13,946 bases of DNA, from NCBI GenBank assembly GCA_900552445.1, contig URZS01000008.1, positions 1 to 13,946 on the forward strand. Direction: 5' to 3'. The DNA comes from an uncultured Veillonella sp. (GTDB lineage: Bacteria; Bacillota; Negativicutes; Veillonellales; Veillonellaceae). Numbering within the stretch: the first letter of the stretch is position 1; each line of letters starts with the position of its first letter. Shown piece after piece: positions 7,168-13,946 of the stretch. Made by a program: the position numbers and the translations under genes. The notes beneath the pieces are model-generated. The model saw nothing but the letters and a program-made list of their open reading frames with translations, was not told where the DNA came from and did no database searches.

Positions 7168-8013
7168 ATGCTAACCATAGTTGGCGTACGCTTTAAAAAG
7201 GCAGGTAAGATTTACTATTTTCTGCCTGAACAATTAGAATTATCTGTTGGAGATGGTGTTATTGTTGAAACGGCGCGAGGCGTTGAATACGGCACTGTAG
7301 TTATTGGACCGAAAGAGGTCTTTGAAGATGCTGTTGTAGCACCAGTTAAGCCTGTTATTAGAAAGGCTACCCCTAAAGATTTAAAACAAATCGAGAAAAA
7401 CAAAGAGCGCGAAGAAAAAGCCTTTGAGATCTGTCTCGAAAAAATTGGTAAACGTAAATTACCGATGAAACTCATCAATGTAGAATACACATTTGATATG
7501 AATAAGATTATATTCTTCTTTACTGCAGATGGTCGTATCGACTTCCGTGAGTTAGTTAAGGATTTAGCAACAGTATTTAGAACGCGCATTGAGTTACGTC
7601 AAGTAGGCGTTCGTGATGAGGCTAAGGTTTTAAACGGTATCGGCGCCTGTGGTCGACCTTTATGCTGTTCTAATTACTTAGGCGACTTTACACCTGTATC
7701 GATTCGCATGGCTAAGGATCAAAATTTGAGCCTAAACCCTACAAAAATTTCTGGTGTATGTGGTCGCTTGATGTGCTGCCTTAACTACGAAGATGACTTA
7801 TATAAAAAAGGTGGCGACCTATATGTGAAGAAGGAACGCCCTCAAGCTTCTCAAGATGTAGCACCTCCAGGCATTGGTAAAGAGGTAGTTACTGATGAAG
7901 GCATTGGTAAGGTCTTAAAGGTAAATCACCATAAACATACGGTGAAGGTGCAGCTAGAAGCTGGCCGTACTATTGATTTGAAATGGTCCGAGGTGGCATT
8001 ACCTGATGAATGA
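7168..8013 (+). CDS. ricT: PSP1-domain protein RicT (YaaT)
   Basis: RicT/YaaT is a PSP1-family protein. In B. subtilis it works with RicA and RicF as an Fe-S complex that acts with RNase Y on mRNA maturation, and it also affects sporulation and biofilm phenotypes. The protein is 281 residues. Six cysteines are arranged as CGRPLCC (161, 166, 167) and CGRLMCC (198, 203, 204), the expected Fe-S ligands, with one extra Cys at 89. The N-terminal part carries the GVRF...KAGKIYYF and ETARGVEYG segments. It starts directly after the holB stop, with AGGAGG at 7157-7162. RicA and RicF genes are not in this window. The mRNA-processing role is transferred from Bacillus. Confidence 0.93.
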   Translation: MLTIVGVRFKKAGKIYYFLPEQLELSVGDGVIVETARGVEYGTVVIGPKEVFEDAVVAPVKPVIRKATPKDLKQIEKNKEREEKAFEICLEKIGKRKLPMKLINVEYTFDMNKIIFFFTADGRIDFRELVKDLATVFRTRIELRQVGVRDEAKVLNGIGACGRPLCCSNYLGDFTPVSIRMAKDQNLSLNPTKISGVCGRLMCCLNYEDDLYKKGGDLYVKKERPQASQDVAPPGIGKEVVTDEGIGKVLKVNHHKHTVKVQLEAGRTIDLKWSEVALPDE

Positions 8014-8731
8014 TCAAGAAAGACTTGATGATTTGATTATCGATGGCTTACAGCTTTATCAGCGTACTGATATGTTTCGTTTTTCCTTTGACGCTATTGC
8101 GCTTATTCACTTTTGCCATTTTAACGGTCGTCATACCTATGTTGATCTAGGCACGGGAACGGGTGTTATGCCACTCATTGGTACGTCATTAGGAGCGGGC
8201 CATATAACGGGCATTGATATTAATAAGGCCATCATTGAGTTGGCTCAACGTAGTGTGGAATACAATCATAAACAAGATAAGGTAACGATGTTATGTGGCG
8301 ATTATCGCCACATGTCGTATCGAGATGTACAAGATAAGCCCTTTGACGGCGTTATTGTAAATCCTCCTTTTTATGACTGTGAAAGCGGTGCAAAACCTAT
8401 GGCTGAAGAACGGGCCTTGGCACTTCATGATGGACATACAACATTAGAAGAGGTTTTGAAAGCTGTACAATCCTTTATTAAGTGTAAAGGTCGCTTGTGG
8501 ATGATTTACAGTGCTAGTCGCTTGCAATATGTGCTACATGAATTAGAAGTAGCCAACTTTCAAGCTAAACGCATTCGCTTTATTCATGGCATGTTAGATA
8601 AGCCAGCTAAGTTGGTGCTTATAGAGGCTCTCTATCAAGGTCAGGCCGGCCTTGTACTAGAGCCACCACTCATCGTTTATGACAAGCCTAATGTGTACAC
8701 GAAGGAGGTGTCCTCTTGGTATGAACGATAA
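8006..8731 (+). CDS. TrmN6/YabB-type SAM-dependent methyltransferase
   Basis: A class I methyltransferase of 241 residues. The family includes E. coli TrmN6 (YfiC), which N6-methylates A37 of tRNA1(Val). DLGTGTG at 47-53 is the SAM-binding motif I, D71 in GIDIN should contact the SAM ribose, and NPPF at 119-122 is the catalytic motif of N6-adenine and N5-glutamine methyltransferases. The N-terminal LDDLIIDGLQLYQRTDMFRFSFDAI region matches YabB proteins, which lie in the same position in B. subtilis (yaaT-yabA-yabB-yazA-rsmI). ATG 8006 overlaps the ricT stop by 8 nt; AGGTGG at 7991-7996 is the SD. yabA and yazA are absent. The exact RNA target is inferred. Confidence 0.85.
   Translation: MNDQERLDDLIIDGLQLYQRTDMFRFSFDAIALIHFCHFNGRHTYVDLGTGTGVMPLIGTSLGAGHITGIDINKAIIELAQRSVEYNHKQDKVTMLCGDYRHMSYRDVQDKPFDGVIVNPPFYDCESGAKPMAEERALALHDGHTTLEEVLKAVQSFIKCKGRLWMIYSASRLQYVLHELEVANFQAKRIRFIHGMLDKPAKLVLIEALYQGQAGLVLEPPLIVYDKPNVYTKEVSSWYER
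8293..8313 (+). repeat. Perfect 9-bp inverted repeat inside the methyltransferase gene
   Basis: ATGTGGCGA (8293-8301) and TCGCCACAT (8305-8313) are perfect complements around a TTA loop. It encodes CGDYRHM-type residues, so it may simply be coding sequence. No T-run follows. Confidence 0.6.
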
Positions 8732-9569
8732 CGAATGGGGCACTTTGTACTTGGTGCCTACACCGATAGGTAATTTAGAAGATATGACGTATCGCGCAGT
8801 TCGTATTTTAGGCGAAGTTGATGCTATCGCTGCTGAAGATACACGTCATACGGGCATATTATTAAAACATTTTGATATTAAGAAGCCTTTGATTTCTTAT
8901 CATGAACATAATAAGGAAGAAAAGGGTGCTTATATTATTGAGCTTTTATTAGAGGGACAGTCTATTGCTTGCGTCAGTGATGCAGGTATGCCTGCCATTT
9001 CTGATCCAGGGGCTGACCTAGTAACAAAAGCTATTAAAGAAGGCATAATGGTAGTGCCATTACCCGGAGCAAATGCGGCGTTAACAGCGCTTATTGCATC
9101 GGGCTTAGATACGAAATCCTTTACCTTTGCAGGATTTTTACCTAAACGGGGTAAACATCGGGTTGAAGAATTACAACGACTTTCACAAGTAACGGGAACC
9201 TTGATGTTTTACGAAGCACCCCATCGATTACAAGAGGTCTTACAAGATGTGTATGAAACCTTTGGTAATCGCTCTATTACGGTGGCAAGGGAGTTGACCA
9301 AGAAGTTTGAAACCTTTGTGCGCACCGATTTGGAAAGTCTTGTAAATGATTTAGAACAGCTCACCTATAAAGGGGAATTCGTCCTCATCGTAGGTGGTGC
9401 TGATACAGTGAAATCTGACATTAGTGAAGTGTTAGATGAACCAGTATCTTATGTAGATGCTGTACAAGCCCTTGTAGAAACAGGGGTACCTAAAAAAGAA
9501 GCAATTCGCCAGGTGGCAAAGCGATTTAACGTTTCCCGCCGGGATGTATATAATATTGTAGAACGTTAA
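8721..9569 (+). CDS. rsmI: 16S rRNA (cytidine-1402-2'-O)-methyltransferase
   Basis: RsmI 2'-O-methylates C1402 in the decoding centre of 16S rRNA. The protein has 282 residues from ATG 8721, near the usual 285-290. It shows LYLVPTPIGNLEDMTYRA at the N-terminus, AAEDTRHT, SYHEHN, VSDAGMPAISDPG, LPGANAALTAL and FYEAPHRL, the standard YraL/RsmI series. The last 45 residues form a helix-turn-helix-like tail (KKEAIRQVAKRFNVSRRDVYN). AAGGAGGTG at 8702-8710 is the SD, 12 nt before ATG, a little far. The gene starts within the last 11 nt of the methyltransferase gene. An open frame reaches back to ATG 8679 but has no SD there. Confidence 0.94.
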   Translation: MNDNEWGTLYLVPTPIGNLEDMTYRAVRILGEVDAIAAEDTRHTGILLKHFDIKKPLISYHEHNKEEKGAYIIELLLEGQSIACVSDAGMPAISDPGADLVTKAIKEGIMVVPLPGANAALTALIASGLDTKSFTFAGFLPKRGKHRVEELQRLSQVTGTLMFYEAPHRLQEVLQDVYETFGNRSITVARELTKKFETFVRTDLESLVNDLEQLTYKGEFVLIVGGADTVKSDISEVLDEPVSYVDAVQALVETGVPKKEAIRQVAKRFNVSRRDVYNIVER

Positions 9570-9588
9570 ACCTTCCCATTCGAAGGTT
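9569..9588 (+). promoter_or_regulatory. Hairpin in the short rsmI-metG gap
   Basis: AACCTTC (9569-9575) pairs with GAAGGTT (9582-9588) across a CCATTC loop. No T-run follows, so it is not an intrinsic terminator. It ends 2 nt before the metG SD (AAGGAG, 9591-9596). CCTTC could also pair with GAAGG at 9590-9594, covering the SD. A regulatory role is only a guess. Confidence 0.45.
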
Positions 9589-9603
9589 AGAAGGAGACTC
9601 ATC

Positions 9604-11547
9604 ATGGGAGACACAAAAAAAACGTATTATATTACGACACCTATTTATTATCCAAGTGCTAAGTTGCACATTGGACATACGTACTGTACATCTGTAGCCG
9701 ATACGATTGCTCGTTTCAAACGCTTAGCTGGTTATGATGTACGTTTCTTGACTGGCTCTGACGAACATGGTCAAAAGATTCAACGAGCTGCAGCAGCAGA
9801 AGGTATTACACCTCTTGAATACACTACGAATATCGTAAATGGCTTCAAAGCATTGTGGGAGAAGATGTATATCTCTAACGATGACTTCATTCGTACTACT
9901 GATGAACGCCATGAAAAGGTAGTGCAAGAGCTCTTTACAAAAGCTTATGAAAAAGGCGATATTTACAAGGCTGAATATGAAGGTTGGTACTGTACACCAT
10001 GCGAAACATTCTGGACTGAGCAAAAACTTGGTGAAAACCATACTTGTCCAGATTGCGGTCGCCCTGTAGAAAAAGTAAAAGAAGAGAGCTATTTCTTTAA
10101 ACTCGGTAAATATACTGATCAATGGTTGAAATTTATCGAAGAAAATCCTGATTTTATTCAACCTGAATCCCGTCGTAACGAGATGATTCAATTTGTAAAA
10201 CAAGGTTTAGAAGATTTGGCTGTATCTCGTACATCCTTTGACTGGGGTATCAAAGTGCCATTCGACCCTAAACATGTTGTATATGTTTGGTTCGATGCAT
10301 TGGTTAACTATATTAGTGCATTATCTCCATTTGATGGGGATGGCGAACTATACAAAAAGTATTGGCCTGCAGATCTTCATTTAGTAGGTAAGGAAATCGT
10401 TCGTTTCCATACTATTATTTGGCCTATGATGCTTATGAGCCTTGAGTTGCCATTACCTAAAAAGGTATTTGGTCACGGCTGGATGATTGTTGACGGCACA
10501 AAGATGAGTAAATCTTTGGGGAATGTTATCGACCCAATCCCATTGATTGATACTTATGGTGCAGATTCCTTGCGTTATTACTTGTTAAGTGAAATCACTC
10601 TTGGCAATGATGGTAACTTCACATTGCCTAATTTCGTAACAAAAATCAATGCAGACTTATCTAATGATTTAGGTAACTTATTGAACCGTACCATTGCAAT
10701 GATTGAAAAATACCATGATGGTGTAATTACTAAATGCGATGATATGGACGACCTAGACCGCGACGTATCTACCTTAGCAGTTCAAACTGTGAAAGATTTT
10801 GAAGCGGCTATGGAAAACATGGAGCTTAACAAGGGTATTAAAGCTGTATGGGCTCTCATCGGTCGCATGAATAAATACATCGATGAAACAATGCCTTGGG
10901 TATTGGCTAAATCTGAAGACGCTCATGATAAAGCGCGCTTGCAATCTGCTATGTATCATTTAGCGGAGGCATTGCGTATCATCGCTATCTTAGTAAGCCC
11001 TGTTATCCCTGTAGGTGCGCCAAAAATTTGGGATCAATTAGGTATTGCAGGTTTTGGTGAGGCTACATTAGAAGACGCTAAAACTTGGGGTGTATTGCCA
11101 ACAGGTACAAAAGTTGTGAAAGGTGAACCTATTTATCCACGTTTTGAAATCCCTGAAATGGTAGAAGCTACTCCAGTACAAGCTGAAGAGGCTGTAGATA
11201 CATCTAATATTCCGCCATTAAAAGAAAATATTACATATGATGACTTCGAGAAACTCGATCTTCGAGTAGCAAAAGTGGTTAGCTGTGAAAAGGTGCCTAA
11301 ATCCAAAAAGTTATTGAAATTTGTATTGGATATCGGCATTGAAGAACGCACAGTATTAAGTGGTATCTCTCAATATTACGAGCCAGAAGCTATGGTTGGT
11401 AAAAAGGTAATTTATTTGTCTAACTTGGCTCCTAAGAAGATGATGGGCATCGAGTCTTATGGCATGATTTTGTCCGCATCTGACTGGGAAGAACATTTAG
11501 AGGTAACAAATATCGAATCCTTACCGGCAGGAAGTGTGGTTAAATAA
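9604..11547 (+). CDS. metG: Methionyl-tRNA synthetase
   Basis: MetRS charges initiator and elongator tRNA-Met. The protein is 647 residues, the long form with a C-terminal tRNA-binding domain. TTPIYYPSAKLHIGHTY carries the HIGH motif (22-25) and KMSKS lies at 300-304. Four cysteines, C130, C133, C148 and C151 (WYCTPC ... CPDCG), form a zinc knuckle. The C-terminal part from about residue 540 is an EMAPII/Trbp111-like OB-fold (DFEKLDLRVAKVVSCEKVPK, VLSGISQYY, LAPKKMMGIES), which dimerizes and binds tRNA. AAGGAG at 9591-9596 supports ATG 9604. The leader is only 34 nt, so there is no room for a T-box or SAM riboswitch. The metG-tatD order matches B. subtilis metS-yabD. Confidence 0.97.
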   Translation: MGDTKKTYYITTPIYYPSAKLHIGHTYCTSVADTIARFKRLAGYDVRFLTGSDEHGQKIQRAAAAEGITPLEYTTNIVNGFKALWEKMYISNDDFIRTTDERHEKVVQELFTKAYEKGDIYKAEYEGWYCTPCETFWTEQKLGENHTCPDCGRPVEKVKEESYFFKLGKYTDQWLKFIEENPDFIQPESRRNEMIQFVKQGLEDLAVSRTSFDWGIKVPFDPKHVVYVWFDALVNYISALSPFDGDGELYKKYWPADLHLVGKEIVRFHTIIWPMMLMSLELPLPKKVFGHGWMIVDGTKMSKSLGNVIDPIPLIDTYGADSLRYYLLSEITLGNDGNFTLPNFVTKINADLSNDLGNLLNRTIAMIEKYHDGVITKCDDMDDLDRDVSTLAVQTVKDFEAAMENMELNKGIKAVWALIGRMNKYIDETMPWVLAKSEDAHDKARLQSAMYHLAEALRIIAILVSPVIPVGAPKIWDQLGIAGFGEATLEDAKTWGVLPTGTKVVKGEPIYPRFEIPEMVEATPVQAEEAVDTSNIPPLKENITYDDFEKLDLRVAKVVSCEKVPKSKKLLKFVLDIGIEERTVLSGISQYYEPEAMVGKKVIYLSNLAPKKMMGIESYGMILSASDWEEHLEVTNIESLPAGSVVK

Positions 11548-12317
11548 TGAAACTCTTTGATACACATGCTCATGTGAATGACGGCCGTTTTGATAATGAT
11601 CGTGATGAGATGTTACAAGCTTGCTTTGATGCAGGCGTAGAATACATCATGATTCCTGGTGTAGACCGCAGTACAGTTGAATCTGGTTTAGCGTTAGCAA
11701 AACAGTACGATCGTCTCTATGCTGCCGTAGGCACACATCCTCATGAGTCTAAAGATTTTACAGAGGAAGATTATGAATTCTATAAGGAGCAAGCACTCCA
11801 TAACGATAAGGTACGTGCTATCGGTGAAATTGGTTTAGATTATTACTATGATTTTTCTGATCGTGAAACACAAAGACGCGTATTTATTCGTCAGTTGGAG
11901 TTAGCTCGTGAAGTAGAGTTGCCAATCATTATTCATGACCGCAATGCGCATGGTGATATTATGAATATCTTGCGCAATGAGGGAAAGGATAATTGGGGTA
12001 TTTTCCATTGCTATTCTGGTAGCTGGGAGATGGCAAAAGAAGCCATTAAAATGGGCTTTTATATTTCCTTTGCAGGTCCTGTAGTATTTCCTAAGTCTAC
12101 AAATCTTAAGGAAGTGGCAAGACAAGTGCCATTAGAACGGATTCTTATTGAAACAGATTCACCCTATTTGACACCACCTCCATTTAGAGGTCGTCGCAAT
12201 GATCCTAGCAAGACTCAATTTGTAGCAGAGGAAATTGCCCGTCTAAAAGGTCTCGATGTAGATGAGTTCTGTGAAATTACTTTCAATAATGGTAAACGAG
12301 TGTTTGGCATCGAGTAG
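11547..12317 (+). CDS. TatD-family metal-dependent deoxyribonuclease
   Basis: TatD proteins are TIM-barrel metallohydrolases with DNase activity linked to DNA repair. The protein has 256 residues. Metal ligands are visible: H7 and H9 (DTHAHV), E94 (IGEIGLDYYYD), H130 (IIHDR), H154 (FHCYSGS) and D204 (ETDSPYLTPPPFRGRRN). ATG overlaps the metG stop by one base (TAATG), so it is likely translated by coupling. The only SD-like sequence, AGGAAG at 11529-11534, is weak and 12 nt away. B. subtilis yabD occupies the same place. No paralogue was seen here to refine the name, so I leave the symbol blank. Confidence 0.93.
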   Translation: MKLFDTHAHVNDGRFDNDRDEMLQACFDAGVEYIMIPGVDRSTVESGLALAKQYDRLYAAVGTHPHESKDFTEEDYEFYKEQALHNDKVRAIGEIGLDYYYDFSDRETQRRVFIRQLELAREVELPIIIHDRNAHGDIMNILRNEGKDNWGIFHCYSGSWEMAKEAIKMGFYISFAGPVVFPKSTNLKEVARQVPLERILIETDSPYLTPPPFRGRRNDPSKTQFVAEEIARLKGLDVDEFCEITFNNGKRVFGIE

Positions 12318-12416
12318 ATACATACAGAGAATATTTCTAATACACTAAATATAAGCTAAATTCTCATGACTTTGGCTATGGAATAGAGATTAAAACTATA
12401 TAGAAATATAAATTAT
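12318..12416 (+). other. AT-rich non-coding stretch before the terminator
   Basis: 99 nt with no ORF, RBS or clear promoter in it. It forms the 3' tail of the tatD transcript before the terminator. Nothing else is visible. Confidence 0.5.
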
Positions 12417-12455
12417 AAAACGCGATTCTCCCTTTGCGGTGAGAATCGCGTTTTT
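12417..12455 (+). terminator. Rho-independent terminator after tatD
   Basis: CGCGATTCTC (12421-12430) pairs perfectly with GAGAATCGCG (12441-12450), followed by TTTTT. AAAA before the stem extends it to 14 bp; in the opposite direction this gives T-rich sequence too, so it could act on both strands. The loop is 10 nt. It closes the holB-tatD unit. Confidence 0.92.
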
Positions 12456-12458
12456 CTA

Positions 12459-12467
12459 TGGTATACT
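12459..12467 (+). promoter_or_regulatory. Candidate extended -10 promoter of the ppx/gppA gene
   Basis: TGGTATACT reads as TGn-TATACT, an extended -10, 45 nt before the start codon and just after the terminator. No consensus -35 exists at 17 nt (GTGAGA), which an extended -10 can tolerate. The position between terminator and gene supports it. Confidence 0.5.
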
Positions 12468-12489
12468 AAAGTAAATTCATACTGAACAC

Positions 12490-12517
12490 GTAGTAGGATG
12501 AGGGTAGTAGGATGAAA
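12490..12517 (+). repeat. 14-nt tandem duplication across the ppx/gppA start codon
   Basis: GTAGTAGGATGA occurs at 12490-12501 and again at 12504-12515, two copies with a 14-nt period; only the last two bases of each unit differ (GG versus AA). The second copy carries the real ATG (12512). The join makes GAGGG (12500-12504), 7 nt before that ATG, the likely SD. Confidence 0.8.
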
Positions 12518-13904
12518 CGTATTGCATTTATAGATTTAGGTTCTAACTCCGTTCGATTTATCATTTACGAGATTTCTAAAACGGGCAGCTATAGACTAAT
12601 ATATCAAGAGAAAAATAGTGTGCGCCTCAGTGAAAATATGTGGGGTACAAACGAATTAACAAATGAAGCAATGGAACGTTCCTTGCGTTCTTTGAAAGCC
12701 TTTGTTCATATGGCAGAAGCTATGGACGTTGATACCATAAAAGCTGTTGCTACGGCTGCCGTACGCTTTGCTAAAAATGGTGATCTCTTTATAAAGACTG
12801 TAAAAGAACGAACAGGCCTAGATTTAGAATGTATTGCAGGCGAAGAAGAGGCGCGTCTGGGTTTCCTTGGTGTTATCAATACTATTGGCCTCAAAGACTT
12901 TATCATCTTTGATTTAGGAGGGGCTAGTACGGAGGTAACCCTTGTACGAAATCGTCACATTGCAGAGGTTGTAAGCTTGCCTATTGGCGCACTTACACTG
13001 ACAGGCACATATAAAAAGGGGGAGGAGTATACCCCTAAAGAGCTTGAAAAAATGACGAAAGCAGTGAGGAAAGCAATTAAAGAACATACTTGGCTTCGCA
13101 ATGTAAAATTGCCACTCCTCGGTATTGGTGGTACAGCACGTAATATAGCTAAAATGGATCAACGAAAGTTATCCTATCCTATTACAAAACTACATAACTA
13201 TGAAATACCATATCATCGATTCCACGAAATTTTCGAAGACGTAAAAGGTAAATCTTTAGAGGAGCGTAAAAAGATAAGTGGCTTGTCTTCAGATCGTGCA
13301 GATATCATCATTGCAGGCCTTACCATTGTGGAAGAATTATTTAACTACGTAAATACTGAAACTCTCGTTGTTGGTGGTTGTGGTTTGCGTGAAGGTTTAT
13401 TCTATGACTACTATGGGACCCATTATTTAGGTGGCAATCCTATTATCGATGATATTTTAGTTCATTCTGCTGAAAATGTATTGTTAGGCATGACTAAACA
13501 TGAGCTAGTACACGCCAAATATATTACTGGTTTAGCTACTACTTTATTTGATGAATTAGAGTCACTTCATAAAGCAGATAACAACGCAAGAAGATGCTTG
13601 GTTACGGCTAGCCTACTTCATGATATTGGTAAACGGGTTAACTACTATAGCCACGCACGTCATGGCTGTTACATGCTCGTAAATAGTAATTTATATGGCC
13701 TTTCTCACGTAGAACAAGCGTTTAGTGCTTTCTTAGTTATGAACTCCCATGGCTTGACACCTAAAGAGTATAAAAACTTCTTATACGGTAAATTGTTAGA
13801 TCAAGATCAACGTTCATTAGGTCAAAAATTATCTATTATCTTAGCCTTGGCTGAGGCTCTCGATGAAAGTCATGAACAATTTATTCGACGATTAGAGGTA
13901 GCTA
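12512..13904 (+). CDS. Ppx/GppA exopolyphosphatase family protein with HD domain, 3' end missing
   Basis: This is a member of the family that hydrolyses polyphosphate or pppGpp. About 464 genuine residues are present. The acetate-kinase/HSP70-like fold shows IAFIDLGSNSVRF at 4-16, the VATAAVRFAKNG segment near 79-90, GEEEARLGFLG with the catalytic Glu cluster (111-113), FDLGGASTEVTLV at 133-145 and GIGGTARNIAKM at 204-215. A C-terminal HD domain includes LLHDIGK (H370, D371). Ppx and GppA cannot be told apart here. The frame seems to run to a TGA at 13925-13927, but bases from 13905 are sequencing adapter, so the true C-terminus is off the contig. ATG 12512 is preferred with SD GAGGG. Confidence 0.9.
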
Positions 13905-13946
13905 AGATCGGAAGAGCACACGTCTGAACTCCAGTCACGAGTGGAT
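13905..13946. other. Illumina TruSeq adapter and index (not genomic)
   Basis: The contig changes abruptly to AGATCGGAAGAGC and continues as the standard TruSeq read-1 adapter through 13938. The final eight bases GAGTGGAT match, from memory, TruSeq index 23. The last bases of the window are therefore an untrimmed library artefact. The translation IGRAHV at the end of the ppx frame comes from this adapter. Confidence 0.98.

Noticed and set aside
8679..8720. Longer rsmI from ATG 8679
   Set aside because: No SD there; the added residues lie over the methyltransferase gene and are not part of the RsmI N-terminus.
9570..9603. T-box or SAM riboswitch before metG
   Set aside because: The gap is only 34 nt and holds just a small hairpin; there is no room for either element.
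9724..10203. 159-codon minus-strand open frame within metG
   Set aside because: A shadow of the metG codons, which carry the zinc-knuckle and catalytic motifs of the synthetase.
1..13904. CRISPR array, IS element, prophage or novel defence cluster
   Set aside because: No spaced repeats, transposase, integrase, terminal repeats or unassigned ORF clusters; every long + strand ORF is a known housekeeping family.

Overview
The window is about 13.9 kb of AT-rich bacterial chromosome, probably one end of an assembly contig. All genes are on the + strand and nearly all are housekeeping genes. Gene content and order (PurR-type regulator, glmU, prs, pth; then a YaaO-like decarboxylase, tmk, holB, ricT, a TrmN6-like methyltransferase, rsmI, metG, tatD) match a low-GC Gram-positive (Firmicutes) chromosome. 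The proteins look to me like the Negativicutes, most likely Veillonella. That assignment rests on recognition and was not tested by a search. There are no IS elements, phage genes, CRISPR arrays, tRNA or rRNA genes.

Layout. 2-655: 3' part of a PurR-type purine regulator. 781-3823: glmU (UDP-GlcNAc synthesis), prs (PRPP synthesis) and pth (peptidyl-tRNA recycling), ending at a strong terminator (3834-3870). 3881-6051: Orn/Lys/Arg decarboxylase-family gene and thymidylate kinase, ending at a second terminator (6055-6083). 6127-12317: a tightly packed run of holB, ricT, methyltransferase, rsmI, metG and tatD with gaps or overlaps of only a few bases up to 34 nt, ending at a third terminator (12417-12455). 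From 12512: a Ppx/GppA-HD phosphatase gene cut off by the contig end.

How the genes relate. PurR senses PRPP, which Prs makes, and purR and prs sit close together. The rest is mostly information processing: clamp loading, tRNA and rRNA modification, Met-tRNA charging and peptidyl-tRNA recycling. The relA/ppGpp-linked Ppx/GppA family follows.

The clearest anomaly is technical. The last 42 bases (13905-13946) are Illumina TruSeq adapter plus an 8-base index, not genome, so the apparent end and stop codon of the last gene are artefacts. Biological oddities are modest. The delta-prime subunit lacks the zinc-binding cysteines. A terminator sits directly on the decarboxylase ribosome binding site. 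A 14-nt tandem duplication spans the ppx start codon and creates a tiny upstream ORF. I found no convincing undescribed system.
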